This document shows, in pieces, positions 1 through 8,127 of a DNA stretch of 64,000 nucleotides. Made by a program: the position numbers and the translations under genes. Numbering within the stretch: the stretch's first letter is position 1; each line of letters starts with the position of its first letter. The notes beneath the pieces were generated by a model. That model was not told where the DNA came from. It worked only from the letters and a program-made list of their open reading frames with translations, and did no database searches. Source of the DNA: Oscillospiraceae bacterium (GTDB lineage: Bacteria; Bacillota; Clostridia; Oscillospirales; Oscillospiraceae); NCBI GenBank assembly GCA_015067665.1, contig SVLZ01000001.1, positions 17,357 to 81,356 of the forward strand, written 5' to 3'.

Positions 1-246
1 TCGGAGTGAGGAAGCTTATCGGTCTCTTCCTGTGCAACAAGGGTCTCACCGCAGACGGCGCACTTCTTGCCATCCGTCAGACCCTTTTCTGTACAGGTTG
101 CAGCCTTACCGGGTACGGTCTCTTCGGAGTGAGGAAGCTTATCGGTCTCTTCCTGTGCAACAAGGATCTCACCGCAAACGGCGCATTTCTTGCCGTCCGT
201 CAAACCCGTTTCTGTACAAGTAGCAGCCTTACCGGCTACAGTCTCC
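1..246. repeat. 123-bp tandem coding repeats
   Basis: Two consecutive copies starting at about 1 and 124 are nearly identical and in frame in the lipoprotein gene. Diverged copies continue at about 450-680. The last two look recently duplicated because synonymous positions are also conserved. Confidence 0.75.
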
Positions 247-860
247 TCGGTGTGGGGAAGCTTGTCGAGGACCACGGTCTCTCTGCTGATCTCATCACCG
301 CATATGGAGCATTTTACTACGCTTTCATAGGATCCGGCTTTCTCGCAGGTTGCGGGTTTGTTATTCTCAACAATGGCTGCTGCCGGGGTGTGATCTACGC
401 AAAGCTCTGCCTTGCAAACATCACACTCGAAATTACCGTCTTCGTCCTTATGGCCCAGAGAGGAAATTTCCTCCTGCGCGACCAGAGTCTCTCCGCAAAC
501 GGTGCACTTCTTGCCCTCTGTAAGACCGGTTTCTGTACAGGTCGCGGCCTTGCCGGGTACGGTCTCTTCTGTGTGTTCTGCAGGAATCTCTTCCTGTGCA
601 ACAAGGATCTCACCGCAAACAGAGCACTTCTTGCCCTCTGTAAGACCTGCTTCCGTACAGGTTGCAGCCTTACCCGCTATAGTCTCCTCGGTGTGACCAA
701 GGGGCTCACCCTCGGTTGCGCCGCAGTCTGCGCAGGTTTTAGGCGCAGTACAAGTGGCGTCAACCCATGTATGCTCGTTTGTGTCTGGGAAAGCGCAGGC
801 TGTAAATAGCAAAGCCAACGCTACCAATGCTGTGATAAGAAAAATACTTCTTGCTTTCAT
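1..860 (-). CDS. Repeat-rich CxxC lipoprotein, 3' end cut off by the window
   Basis: The gene runs off the left edge; about 286 codons are visible. The start is the ATG at 860-858, with GAGGAG 5 nt upstream. The first 22 residues form a lipoprotein signal peptide ending in LLFTAC, so the mature protein should be anchored to the outer face of the membrane. The rest consists of repeats of about 41 residues, each with a T-E-E-T-V core, GKAATCTE and a paired-cysteine motif (KKCxVCGE), then LVAQEE. The two repeats nearest the edge are almost identical at DNA level with a period of 123 bp. Between them lies a more divergent section with other cysteine pairs. The cysteine pairs suggest metal binding or disulfide-stabilised modules. 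No enzyme domain is visible and the function is unknown. It lies 82 bp downstream of the GH95 gene on the same strand, so co-expression is possible. Confidence 0.8.
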   Translation of the reverse strand, partial: MKARSIFLITALVALALLFTACAFPDTNEHTWVDATCTAPKTCADCGATEGEPLGHTEETIAGKAATCTEAGLTEGKKCSVCGEILVAQEEIPAEHTEETVPGKAATCTETGLTEGKKCTVCGETLVAQEEISSLGHKDEDGNFECDVCKAELCVDHTPAAAIVENNKPATCEKAGSYESVVKCSICGDEISRETVVLDKLPHTEETVAGKAATCTETGLTDGKKCAVCGEILVAQEETDKLPHSEETVPGKAATCTEKGLTDGKKCAVCGETLVAQEETDKLPHS

Positions 861-892
861 GGTTTTCTCCTCACTTTATGATTAATATATAC

Positions 893-922
893 AAGGAAGG
901 GCATTAGGAAATACCCCTCCCT
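893..922 (-). terminator. Hairpin after the GH95 gene
   Basis: Read on the minus strand, AGGGAGGGGTATT pairs (with some G-U pairs) with AATGCCCTTCCT around a short loop and is followed by an A/T-rich stretch. It sits between the GH95 stop and the next gene, so it may terminate or partly attenuate read-through. Confidence 0.4.
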
Positions 923-942
923 ATATGCTTACATTTCCGTGC

Positions 943-3900
943 TTACTTGCCGCTGGGCTTTGCGCTGCACATGACTTCCTGGAAGGTAATTCCGTCAGTT
1001 GTTGCCGCACCGGAAATATAGAATCTTACCTTTTCGGCCTTCACGCCGCCAAGGTCAAACGCAAGATAATCGTTGCTGAGGCCGTCAACAACGACCAAAT
1101 GCTCGCTAAGCTTGGCGTTATCGGCACAAATCACGACATCCTGCCACTGTCCGTCTGCGTAAACCTGAATCAAGATGTCCTTACCAACACTTGCCTTCTT
1201 GGTCGCATCGGTGCTCTTGCTTGCATCGTAGATGTAGAATTTCATCGCATAAAGTGCATATTCTCCACCAAGATCCAGTGTAGCATCCATAAAGGTAGTG
1301 GTGTTATTCATCTGCGTAGAGAATCTACCCACCTGATCCTCCATTCTGTTGCCGTCGGTAAGTGCCTCGTAGCCACCGCCATGCCACCAGCTGGCTGTCA
1401 GGACCTGTGCCTTTGCATCATCGGTAGGAACGAACTGCTTGTTTTCAAATACATTCTCAATAAGGTCAGGATCAGGAGCAGGATCGGAGCCTGCATCGGA
1501 GTCGATCACAGTGGACTTCACACCGCTGCATTCCATCTCGTAAATTGTCGTCCAGCCGCTGTCAGTTTGACCGGGAACTGTAAACTTCAGTTTTCTTGCA
1601 TAGCTATCGCCAAGGTCGAAAACCAACCAATCACCGACACCGCCTGCATTCTTCACAACATACTGCTGAAGCTCCGTAACACTTGCGCAATTGACTACAG
1701 TTGTCCATTCACCGTCAAAGAGTACCTGAACAACAAGTCCGCTGCCGAGCTTGCTCAAACCATCCTTGTAGAGATAGACTTTCAGCTCCGAAAGATTGTA
1801 GACAGCGCCCAAGTCAATCGTCGCTTCTACCTTACCGCCATTTTGCTTGCTGGAATATCTTCCTTCATACTCCTGGTAAATGATGCCGTCGGTTAATGTC
1901 TGATAGCCATATGCAGAATTATAGATATTGCCTGCAGCATCACCGGAAGGAACAAACTGCTTATCCGCAAATACATTCTTGCATTCTACGCCCTCGCTGC
2001 TGACCTTCTCACCTGTAAGGGTCATTTCACCAAGGGATATGCTGCCCGATGTGTGGGAAACAGTGATCCGCAGCTTATATGCCTTTGTTCCCTGCAGGTT
2101 AAATACAAAACAATTGGAAGCACTATTGAAATGCGCAGCAATTTCATCCTTCGTCGCGCACAATACGAGTGTGCGCCATTCACCCGCATATAGTCCTTCT
2201 ACCTTAAGACTGTCACCTGCAAAGGCTGCACCGCTGGGATAAAGTCTAAAAGTATCCAAAGCGTAAATGTCGGTAAGATTTATCTTAGCTTCATAAATCC
2301 CGTTCTGATCGGTAAATTGCACCTGCATACCGTTGAGCAGATTATTTTCGTTGTTACCAGGAGTAAGGAGCACAAACGCACTTTCTTCGCCTGTGTATTT
2401 GGATACCACGCTAAGGGCATAGGCTTTTGCTGCATCGTAATCGGCCGTGACTGTGAGGCCCTCGCCTGCGGTAATAAGGGTATACTTGTCTGCGACCTTT
2501 TCGTAAAGGCGAACAAAGCCTGCGCTGTCATTTCCGGTTGCGGTTGCCACAAGCTTGCCATCAGCAAGCTTCCAGGATACGGAATAAACCGTAAGATCTG
2601 TGGATATGGGATTGGAATAACAAAGTGCGCGCTTACTCTCAGTGCCATTGCCATCAACTGCGGTGACAGCAAAGGTCTTTCTCACATTTTCCTTGCCCTC
2701 AGGAACGATGACGACAAGTGAATTTTCCTTGGTACTGCCAAGCAAGGTGTAAGAGGGATCGTTTTCGTAAGCTACATAGACATTGTAATTCGCAGCGCCC
2801 TCTACTGCATTCCAGGAAAGATCAAATGTGCTGAAATTAGCCCTTTCAAAATCAAGGTTTGCAGGCTTTTCCAGTCTTTCGGTCTTTGCAAAACCGGTTA
2901 TGTAGTAGGTTTCGCCCTTTACTGTATCAAAGGTGATCCTGTCGCTGCCGGAAAGCTGATAGGAAACCGTATTCCCCTTAGAATCAACCACTTTTACATC
3001 TGCAAAGCCGGGATACTTGATAGATGCGCTACCGCCATTTTTCGAAAGCAGGTTGATTTTGTTTGCAAGGCCGTTTTCCCAAGACACACCTACTTCAAAG
3101 TTTCCTCTTGCAGCCAGACCTGTAAATGCACCCTTATCCCAATTGGTAGGGATCGCCGGTAAGATTTCAATGAATGCTTCATCGCTCTGAAGAAGCATTT
3201 CTGCAATTGCCGCAGTGGTACCGCTGCTCGCTTCGATCTGGAATATCTTTCCGCAGACCATAAGGAGGTTCTCCAATGTGGAGTTTCTCAGATTGCCGGC
3301 AAGCATTTCCTGTGCCAGATCGCCTTCACCGGCTCTTGCGTACATAGCCTGCTTATGCGCCCACGCCCAAGCAACGATACTTGCTTCATTTGTGGCGGTG
3401 GTGCCGCTGGGCCAATCGGTAAGACCGTTGTTTCTGCCCGCAAGTGTAACGAGTGCCGCATCCATCCAGGCAGGTGTACCGGAATGGATGATGTTGCCGG
3501 GGAACAGACCTACAAGCTGGGAAATATGTCTGTGATTGGGATTGCCCATCGAGCCGTAATAGTCTTCCTCACGGAACTCTTTGATCTGACCCGACAAGCC
3601 AACATGGATGGGATCATATTTATCGATCTGCTCCATAATCGTAGCAAGTATCGCATACGCATCTGACAAGTTGTCAAAATCTATGCCAAGCGCCTTTGCG
3701 CACTGCAGCGCTCCGTAATTATTGATGTAAGCAAGTGTTTGTGCATAGGTAGTGCCGGTGGTGTAATACCACGCGCCGTTTACATACATTTCGGGGGAAT
3801 CGCAGTATTCGACCAGGTACTTGCCGTCATATTCCTTTACGCACTTCGTAACAAATCTTGCTGCATTCGCCAGCACGTCATAAACCACCTCAAGAACGGC

Positions 3901-5526
3901 TTCGTCCTTGGTGAACTCGTAATAATCATAGAACAGTTGGGTCAAAAGTCCCAAATTGCCACAGGAACGATCACTGCTGATAAAGAAAGGATTTCCTGAA
4001 ACGCCCATCGTCCAGCCGTTACCGCCATCTTTGTTGTAAACCGATGGGTTGTAGCTTCCGATTACACTGTCGGCATTCTTTTCGGCAACCTCCATATATG
4101 CCGCATTGTAATCGACATACGGAGCAAAGGTCTCCATAAGGTTGGTACTGAAGACGTGCCAATAATTCATTTGAATATTGATATTGCTCCAATATCCGCT
4201 TGTCCACGCAGGAACATTGTAACAGTTCCAGACACCCTGCAGATTTGCGGGAAGCGAACCTTCTCTGGAAGATGCAATAATCAAATATCTGCCATATTGG
4301 AACAGCAGCGCCTCAAGATAGGAGCTATGCTTCCCTGCGTTGTACTGCTTCAGAAGCGCATCGGTAGTAAGCGCCATATCTTCCGGTGCAAAATCCAGGT
4401 CAAGCTCCACTCTGCTGTACAGGTTTTGATAATCCTGCAAATGTCTTGTCTTAAGATAATCATACGCCTCATCGACGCTCATCGCATCAATCTCATCTGT
4501 TACCGCATACAGCTGATCCTGTATTTTACCGCGCGTATCCTCAAGGCCGACGGTTGCAGTCTGCTTAATGTGGCTATATTGACCATTTTCAAAATTTTCT
4601 GTACACAGCTCATAGTCTGTTCCAAAAGTAGCAACAATAATTGCGCTGGTTGCATCTTCCACACGGATCACTCCGTCGTTGTCCACCTTCACAGAGCCAT
4701 CTGCGTCAGTATATGTGTGTGCAACTGTATCAGCCGTTATCGTTCCGCCATTTGTATATACACGGTAATAACCAACAAAATCCACACCGTAATAACCCAG
4801 CGTTCCGCTCAGTTCGATACAGCCGATGCCGTAATCGACACTCGATTTTACCGTTCCTGTTTTGGAAAGGCCATCACTGGGATCGTCCATATAACTTTGC
4901 TCAAAGGGGATCGTAGGGCGCAGCGTAAAGGAAAGCGGTCCATTCTGTGCATCCAAGCGAATAACAAGCGCCTTATCCGGGTAAGAAACAAAATACTCTC
5001 TTGTGTATTTTGCGTTATCGTAATCATAGCTTGTAGATGCGATAGCCGTTCTCAAATCAAGCTCTCTGCTATAATTGCTGACCCCTTCTGATATGTGGTC
5101 AAAATCAATATAGGTTTCAGAAAAGTTATTTAGACCCGCAACTTCAGGCCAGGAGGTCACACCGTTTTCGACTTTTACTCTCTGCCAGGGATTTGCGAGC
5201 GTTTTCTCGCTTATCTGTACTCTTTCGGTTTCAACTCTGCCAAAGACATTTGCGCCGAAGTAACCATTACCCAAGGGCAATGACCAGTTTTGCCAGCCGA
5301 TGTCCTGACCTGCCATCATAGATGCCTGCGGCGAGCCTTCATTGATAAAAGGGGCCTCCTCATCATACTGAAGTCGCATCGGCGCTTTATTTACATTCAC
5401 CGTTAAATCATTCATATTCGGTTTGCCTCCCCCATTGTTGCCAAAATTAAACCAGCCGCAAGCAACCATCGAGAACGAAAGTAACAGACAAAGCATCGAT
5501 GCCAAAATGCGTTCTTTTTTCTTCAT
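943..5526 (-). CDS. Giant GH95-family glycosidase lipoprotein with FN3 and discoidin-like domains
   Basis: 1527 residues. The ATG at 5526 is chosen because AAAGGAG lies 7 nt upstream and a lipoprotein signal (MVAC, Cys23) follows at once; a further ATG 30 nt upstream lacks this. Residues about 45-850 are a GH95 catalytic region (alpha-L-fucosidase / alpha-L-galactosidase family). It has LPLGNGYFGANVFG near the start, the NIN..MNYW block near residue 425, SPE near 577 (general acid in the family) and HRHISQLVGLFPG. The block that normally reads QIDGNFG reads QIEASSG near residue 762, so the family Asp is Glu. A fibronectin-III-like domain follows (about 868-960), then three F5/8-C-like carbohydrate-binding domains to the C-terminus. 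Probable role: surface trimming of terminal fucose or galactose from host or plant glycans. It is divergent from an AraC regulator. Confidence 0.88.
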   Translation of the reverse strand: MKKKERILASMLCLLLSFSMVACGWFNFGNNGGGKPNMNDLTVNVNKAPMRLQYDEEAPFINEGSPQASMMAGQDIGWQNWSLPLGNGYFGANVFGRVETERVQISEKTLANPWQRVKVENGVTSWPEVAGLNNFSETYIDFDHISEGVSNYSRELDLRTAIASTSYDYDNAKYTREYFVSYPDKALVIRLDAQNGPLSFTLRPTIPFEQSYMDDPSDGLSKTGTVKSSVDYGIGCIELSGTLGYYGVDFVGYYRVYTNGGTITADTVAHTYTDADGSVKVDNDGVIRVEDATSAIIVATFGTDYELCTENFENGQYSHIKQTATVGLEDTRGKIQDQLYAVTDEIDAMSVDEAYDYLKTRHLQDYQNLYSRVELDLDFAPEDMALTTDALLKQYNAGKHSSYLEALLFQYGRYLIIASSREGSLPANLQGVWNCYNVPAWTSGYWSNINIQMNYWHVFSTNLMETFAPYVDYNAAYMEVAEKNADSVIGSYNPSVYNKDGGNGWTMGVSGNPFFISSDRSCGNLGLLTQLFYDYYEFTKDEAVLEVVYDVLANAARFVTKCVKEYDGKYLVEYCDSPEMYVNGAWYYTTGTTYAQTLAYINNYGALQCAKALGIDFDNLSDAYAILATIMEQIDKYDPIHVGLSGQIKEFREEDYYGSMGNPNHRHISQLVGLFPGNIIHSGTPAWMDAALVTLAGRNNGLTDWPSGTTATNEASIVAWAWAHKQAMYARAGEGDLAQEMLAGNLRNSTLENLLMVCGKIFQIEASSGTTAAIAEMLLQSDEAFIEILPAIPTNWDKGAFTGLAARGNFEVGVSWENGLANKINLLSKNGGSASIKYPGFADVKVVDSKGNTVSYQLSGSDRITFDTVKGETYYITGFAKTERLEKPANLDFERANFSTFDLSWNAVEGAANYNVYVAYENDPSYTLLGSTKENSLVVIVPEGKENVRKTFAVTAVDGNGTESKRALCYSNPISTDLTVYSVSWKLADGKLVATATGNDSAGFVRLYEKVADKYTLITAGEGLTVTADYDAAKAYALSVVSKYTGEESAFVLLTPGNNENNLLNGMQVQFTDQNGIYEAKINLTDIYALDTFRLYPSGAAFAGDSLKVEGLYAGEWRTLVLCATKDEIAAHFNSASNCFVFNLQGTKAYKLRITVSHTSGSISLGEMTLTGEKVSSEGVECKNVFADKQFVPSGDAAGNIYNSAYGYQTLTDGIIYQEYEGRYSSKQNGGKVEATIDLGAVYNLSELKVYLYKDGLSKLGSGLVVQVLFDGEWTTVVNCASVTELQQYVVKNAGGVGDWLVFDLGDSYARKLKFTVPGQTDSGWTTIYEMECSGVKSTVIDSDAGSDPAPDPDLIENVFENKQFVPTDDAKAQVLTASWWHGGGYEALTDGNRMEDQVGRFSTQMNNTTTFMDATLDLGGEYALYAMKFYIYDASKSTDATKKASVGKDILIQVYADGQWQDVVICADNAKLSEHLVVVDGLSNDYLAFDLGGVKAEKVRFYISGAATTDGITFQEVMCSAKPSGK

Positions 5527-5574
5527 AGTTATATCTCCTTTCCAATCTAAATGCATATTATTACCTAATTATAC

Positions 5575-5603
5575 TTGATTATATAGTATTTTTGTGCTAT
5601 ACT
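5575..5603 (+). promoter_or_regulatory. Promoter of the divergent AraC regulator
   Basis: Plus-strand -35 TTGATT (5575-5580), 17-nt spacer and -10 TATACT (5598-5603). Its -35 overlaps the -10 of the GH95 promoter and its -10 overlaps the GH95 -35, so the two cannot both be occupied by polymerase at once. Confidence 0.6.
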
Positions 5604-5606
5604 CAA
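5578..5606 (-). promoter_or_regulatory. Promoter of the GH95 gene
   Basis: Minus-strand -35 TTGAGT (5606-5601), 17-nt spacer and -10 TATAAT (5583-5578). It overlaps the divergent araC promoter almost completely. Confidence 0.7.
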
Positions 5607-5696
5607 GGTAAAATGCACATATTTATTTGTAAAATCGTTTATGTTTTAGGCAAATCGAACAACCCCGCCATTCATCCACGAAAGAGAGGCCGCATT

Positions 5697-6593
5697 ATGG
5701 AACGAATCAAATTATCCAATCACGAACACTATTACCATCCCCACTCCGACTTTTTCAGCCATTCTTCTGATCTCGTCCACGCCTTTTTGATGAAAGATTA
5801 CGAAATCGGTATGCACGAGCAAGAATTTTATGAGATCAATGTAGTAACCAAAGGCAAAGGGACGCATTACATCGATAACAGCCGCGTCAGTGCAGAGGTA
5901 GGTGATGTTTTCATAATCCCGCCAAGGATCGGGCACGGATATGTGGGCGGTAAGGATTTTGATGTTTTTCATATTATTCTAAGTGATGGCTTTATGAATA
6001 AATATATTGCCGACATTCAACAACTCCCCAACTTTCATACGCTATTTGGTGCTGAGCCACTGATGAGAGGCAAAACCAGCAACCCCCTACACCTGACACT
6101 TACACGGGAAAAACTGGATTCCACCACAAGTATTCTAAAGCAGATCGCTTCCTACACAAACTACAATGACCCTGTAGAAGGTCTTATCAGAAGTAACTTT
6201 GCAATGGTCGCCATCGCATTACTATGCAATGCATACGCTGTAAACAGCGAAAGCAACAATCAGATCAACAGCGACGATTGCGCTATGATGGCTTCCATTT
6301 CCTTTATCCACGAAAGGTATTATATGAAAATAACGATCGAGGATCTGACACGCATCGCACATATTTCAAGGTCCTCCTATATAAGAAAGTTCAAAGAAAT
6401 CTGCAAAATGCCGCCCTCTGCTTATTTGACCAAAATACGAATCGAATCCGCTTCCAATATGCTACTGAGTTCTTCCCTTCCCCTTTCCGAAATTGCTTCC
6501 CGTACAGGTTTTTACGATGCCTCACACTTCAATAAGGCCTTTGAAAACTATTACCATATGTCGCCAATCCAATACCGAAATAAAAAAGCATAA
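5697..6593 (+). CDS. AraC-family transcriptional regulator (cupin sensor)
   Basis: 298 residues starting at the ATG at 5697, with AGAGAGG about 8 nt upstream; the upstream in-frame extension has no ribosome binding site. The N-terminal half is a cupin-like ligand-binding domain (EINVVTKGKGTHYID, GDVFIIPPRIGHGY). The C-terminal 100 residues carry the paired helix-turn-helix of the AraC/XylS family, ending in the signature GFYDASHFNKAFENYYHMSP. It is divergent from the GH95 glycosidase and shares its promoter region, so it is most likely the local sugar-responsive regulator of that gene. The inducer cannot be read from the sequence. Confidence 0.88.
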   Translation: MERIKLSNHEHYYHPHSDFFSHSSDLVHAFLMKDYEIGMHEQEFYEINVVTKGKGTHYIDNSRVSAEVGDVFIIPPRIGHGYVGGKDFDVFHIILSDGFMNKYIADIQQLPNFHTLFGAEPLMRGKTSNPLHLTLTREKLDSTTSILKQIASYTNYNDPVEGLIRSNFAMVAIALLCNAYAVNSESNNQINSDDCAMMASISFIHERYYMKITIEDLTRIAHISRSSYIRKFKEICKMPPSAYLTKIRIESASNMLLSSSLPLSEIASRTGFYDASHFNKAFENYYHMSPIQYRNKKA

Positions 6594-6638
6594 ACCTCCC
6601 GCAAACATCTCACCGAAAAGCAGACCTATACCACAAAA

Positions 6639-6666
6639 AGCTGACAGGAATGTATCCCTGTCAGCT
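6639..6666 (-). terminator. Bidirectional hairpin between convergent genes
   Basis: Perfect 10-bp stem (AGCTGACAGG / CCTGTCAGCT) with an 8-nt loop. On the minus strand it is followed by TTTTTG, so it best fits termination of the LuxR-type gene. It may also end the AraC gene. Confidence 0.6.
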
Positions 6667-6682
6667 CAGCGTATCAATTATT

Positions 6683-6716
6683 ATTCGCCAAGACAGGAAG
6701 AACCGTCTTGGCGAAT
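6683..6716 (-). terminator. Second hairpin after the LuxR-type gene
   Basis: Perfect 12-bp inverted repeat (ATTCGCCAAGAC / GTCTTGGCGAAT) with a 10-nt loop just downstream of the stop codon. There is no strong T-tract. The same 14-nt sequence recurs at the transcription start of this gene (8016-8029), so it may be regulatory rather than a simple terminator. Confidence 0.4.
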
Positions 6717-6740
6717 TCTGTATATTGCTCTTCGGTGATT

Positions 6741-7976
6741 TTACAAAATGGCGGCAAAATCCTCACGACTCAGACCGGATTTTTCGCTTACGATACGGAT
6801 TGCCTGCTTGACAATGGGAAGGGACAGCTTAAGACTGTCGGAAATTTCCTGATTGCTCATGCCGAAGGCCGCCAGCTTGGCAACCTCCCGTTCCTTTTCG
6901 GAAAGGGTGGTCAGGATCGTCTTTCCACGGACCATACCGGAAAGCTTCGACCAGCCTTCGTTATAGGCTTTATAGAGCTTCTTCACTTCCTGCCATGCAT
7001 CCGCGTCCATAGCGGACAGCCGCTTTTCCATCAAGCTATCCAGCGCGCGGCAGTATTCTGCCAGCAAACCGTAAAATTTATCGGGGAGTGCAAGGGCCAA
7101 TGCCCTGTCAATATGCCGGACTGCCTGCTCATCGTTGCCGTAGTTGTGATAAACCGCGGCGCAGGTCAGACGCAGATAGATTTCCGCCATAACAGTATTT
7201 TTCTCGTTTGCCCAGCAGATCATAGGCTCCAAGGTATAGGGAACGGCGGTCATAACATAAAGGCCCTCTGCTCCCGGCAATTTCAGTACACCCGTTGCCA
7301 CCGAGTAGGCCACAGCGTACAAAAACTTGGCATAATAGACCTTTGCTGCGGGATAGGCGTCCTTATGCAGCGGCTCAAAACAGCCGATCTGGAACCATTT
7401 TGGAAAGCTCTGGACATTATAAAGCATAATATCCACGGCACTGATGGCAAGAAGTATCGTATCCCGATCGTCATCGTTTTTGGCAGGCGCTTCGGCAATA
7501 TGTATTTTTGCTCTGCGCCACATATGAATATCGCCTTTCCAAATGGCGCACATTGCAAGGAGCATACCGGCCGACAAAACCGCGTAAAAGCCGGAGTGCT
7601 TGCCCAAAAGATAGTTGGCGCTTTCGTAGACCTTATCGATATTCCCCCGGGAATAGGCAACCTCCGCTTCAAAAAGCACTTGGGCCTCGTGGTTAAAAGC
7701 AAGGCTCTCGCCCACACTATCAGCAGTGCCCGGCGTGTGATAAAGGTCAGTCATATAAAGAAAAGGCGTCTTGCGGGGCAGCGGCATATCCATATTGGCA
7801 ACGGTACGACCTGCCTTGGTTCTGCCGTCCACCGGCTTTTGGGCATCGCGAGGGATCATCCAATCCCGCCCGAAGCGCACCGCGCCCTCGATCTTGCCGT
7901 TGGAGCACAGAAGCTGCACACGGCGGACACCCAGCCCCCATATTTTGGCAATTTCCTCTATTTTCAGGTATTCCAT
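6741..7976 (-). CDS. LuxR-type regulator with an extra N-terminal helix-turn-helix
   Basis: 411 residues from the ATG at 7976 (AAAGGA upstream; a 91-residue upstream extension has no support). Residues 1-50 (MEYLKIEEIAKIWGLGVRR, then FGRDWMIP) look like an excisionase/MerR-type winged helix-turn-helix. The middle 280 residues are helical and may be a TPR-like sensor. The last 60 residues are a LuxR/GerE helix-turn-helix (TLSEKEREVAKLAAFGMSNQ EIS). It has its own sigma-A promoter. It lies between the AraC/GH95 pair and the GPH transporter - GH2 pair, so control of sugar uptake is plausible but not shown. Two DNA-binding domains in one chain is unusual. Confidence 0.75.
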   Translation of the reverse strand: MEYLKIEEIAKIWGLGVRRVQLLCSNGKIEGAVRFGRDWMIPRDAQKPVDGRTKAGRTVANMDMPLPRKTPFLYMTDLYHTPGTADSVGESLAFNHEAQVLFEAEVAYSRGNIDKVYESANYLLGKHSGFYAVLSAGMLLAMCAIWKGDIHMWRRAKIHIAEAPAKNDDDRDTILLAISAVDIMLYNVQSFPKWFQIGCFEPLHKDAYPAAKVYYAKFLYAVAYSVATGVLKLPGAEGLYVMTAVPYTLEPMICWANEKNTVMAEIYLRLTCAAVYHNYGNDEQAVRHIDRALALALPDKFYGLLAEYCRALDSLMEKRLSAMDADAWQEVKKLYKAYNEGWSKLSGMVRGKTILTTLSEKEREVAKLAAFGMSNQEISDSLKLSLPIVKQAIRIVSEKSGLSREDFAAIL

Positions 7977-8031
7977 ATGGCGCAGATCCTTTCTGAAATG
8001 CTTGCCTCTATTGCTCGTCTTGGCGAATTTT

Positions 8032-8059
8032 ATTATACAACTTTTTCCATCTTTGTCAA
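8032..8059 (-). promoter_or_regulatory. Promoter of the LuxR-type gene
   Basis: Minus-strand TTGACA (8059-8054), 16-nt spacer, TATAAT (8037-8032). The predicted transcript starts in or next to the repeated ATTCGCCAAGACG element. Confidence 0.7.
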
Positions 8060-8084
8060 TTCGGTCTTTTCGCCCGCTTTGGAA

Positions 8085-8114
8085 AGAGCCACAGCTTAGA
8101 ATAGCTGTGGCTCT
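8085..8114 (-). terminator. Terminator of the GPH transporter gene
   Basis: Perfect 12-bp stem (AGAGCCACAGCT / AGCTGTGGCTCT) with a 6-nt loop directly after the transporter stop codon, followed by a short T-rich run on the minus strand. Confidence 0.65.
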
Positions 8115-8127
8115 CAAAATTAATAAT

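Noticed and set aside
6..809. Plus-strand frame of 267 residues with repeats
   Set aside because: The repeats are the complement of the lipoprotein gene on the minus strand, which has a signal peptide and ribosome binding site.
925..1896. Plus-strand frame of 323 residues
   Set aside because: Antisense to the C-terminal domains of the GH95 protein; no ribosome binding site or recognisable motif.
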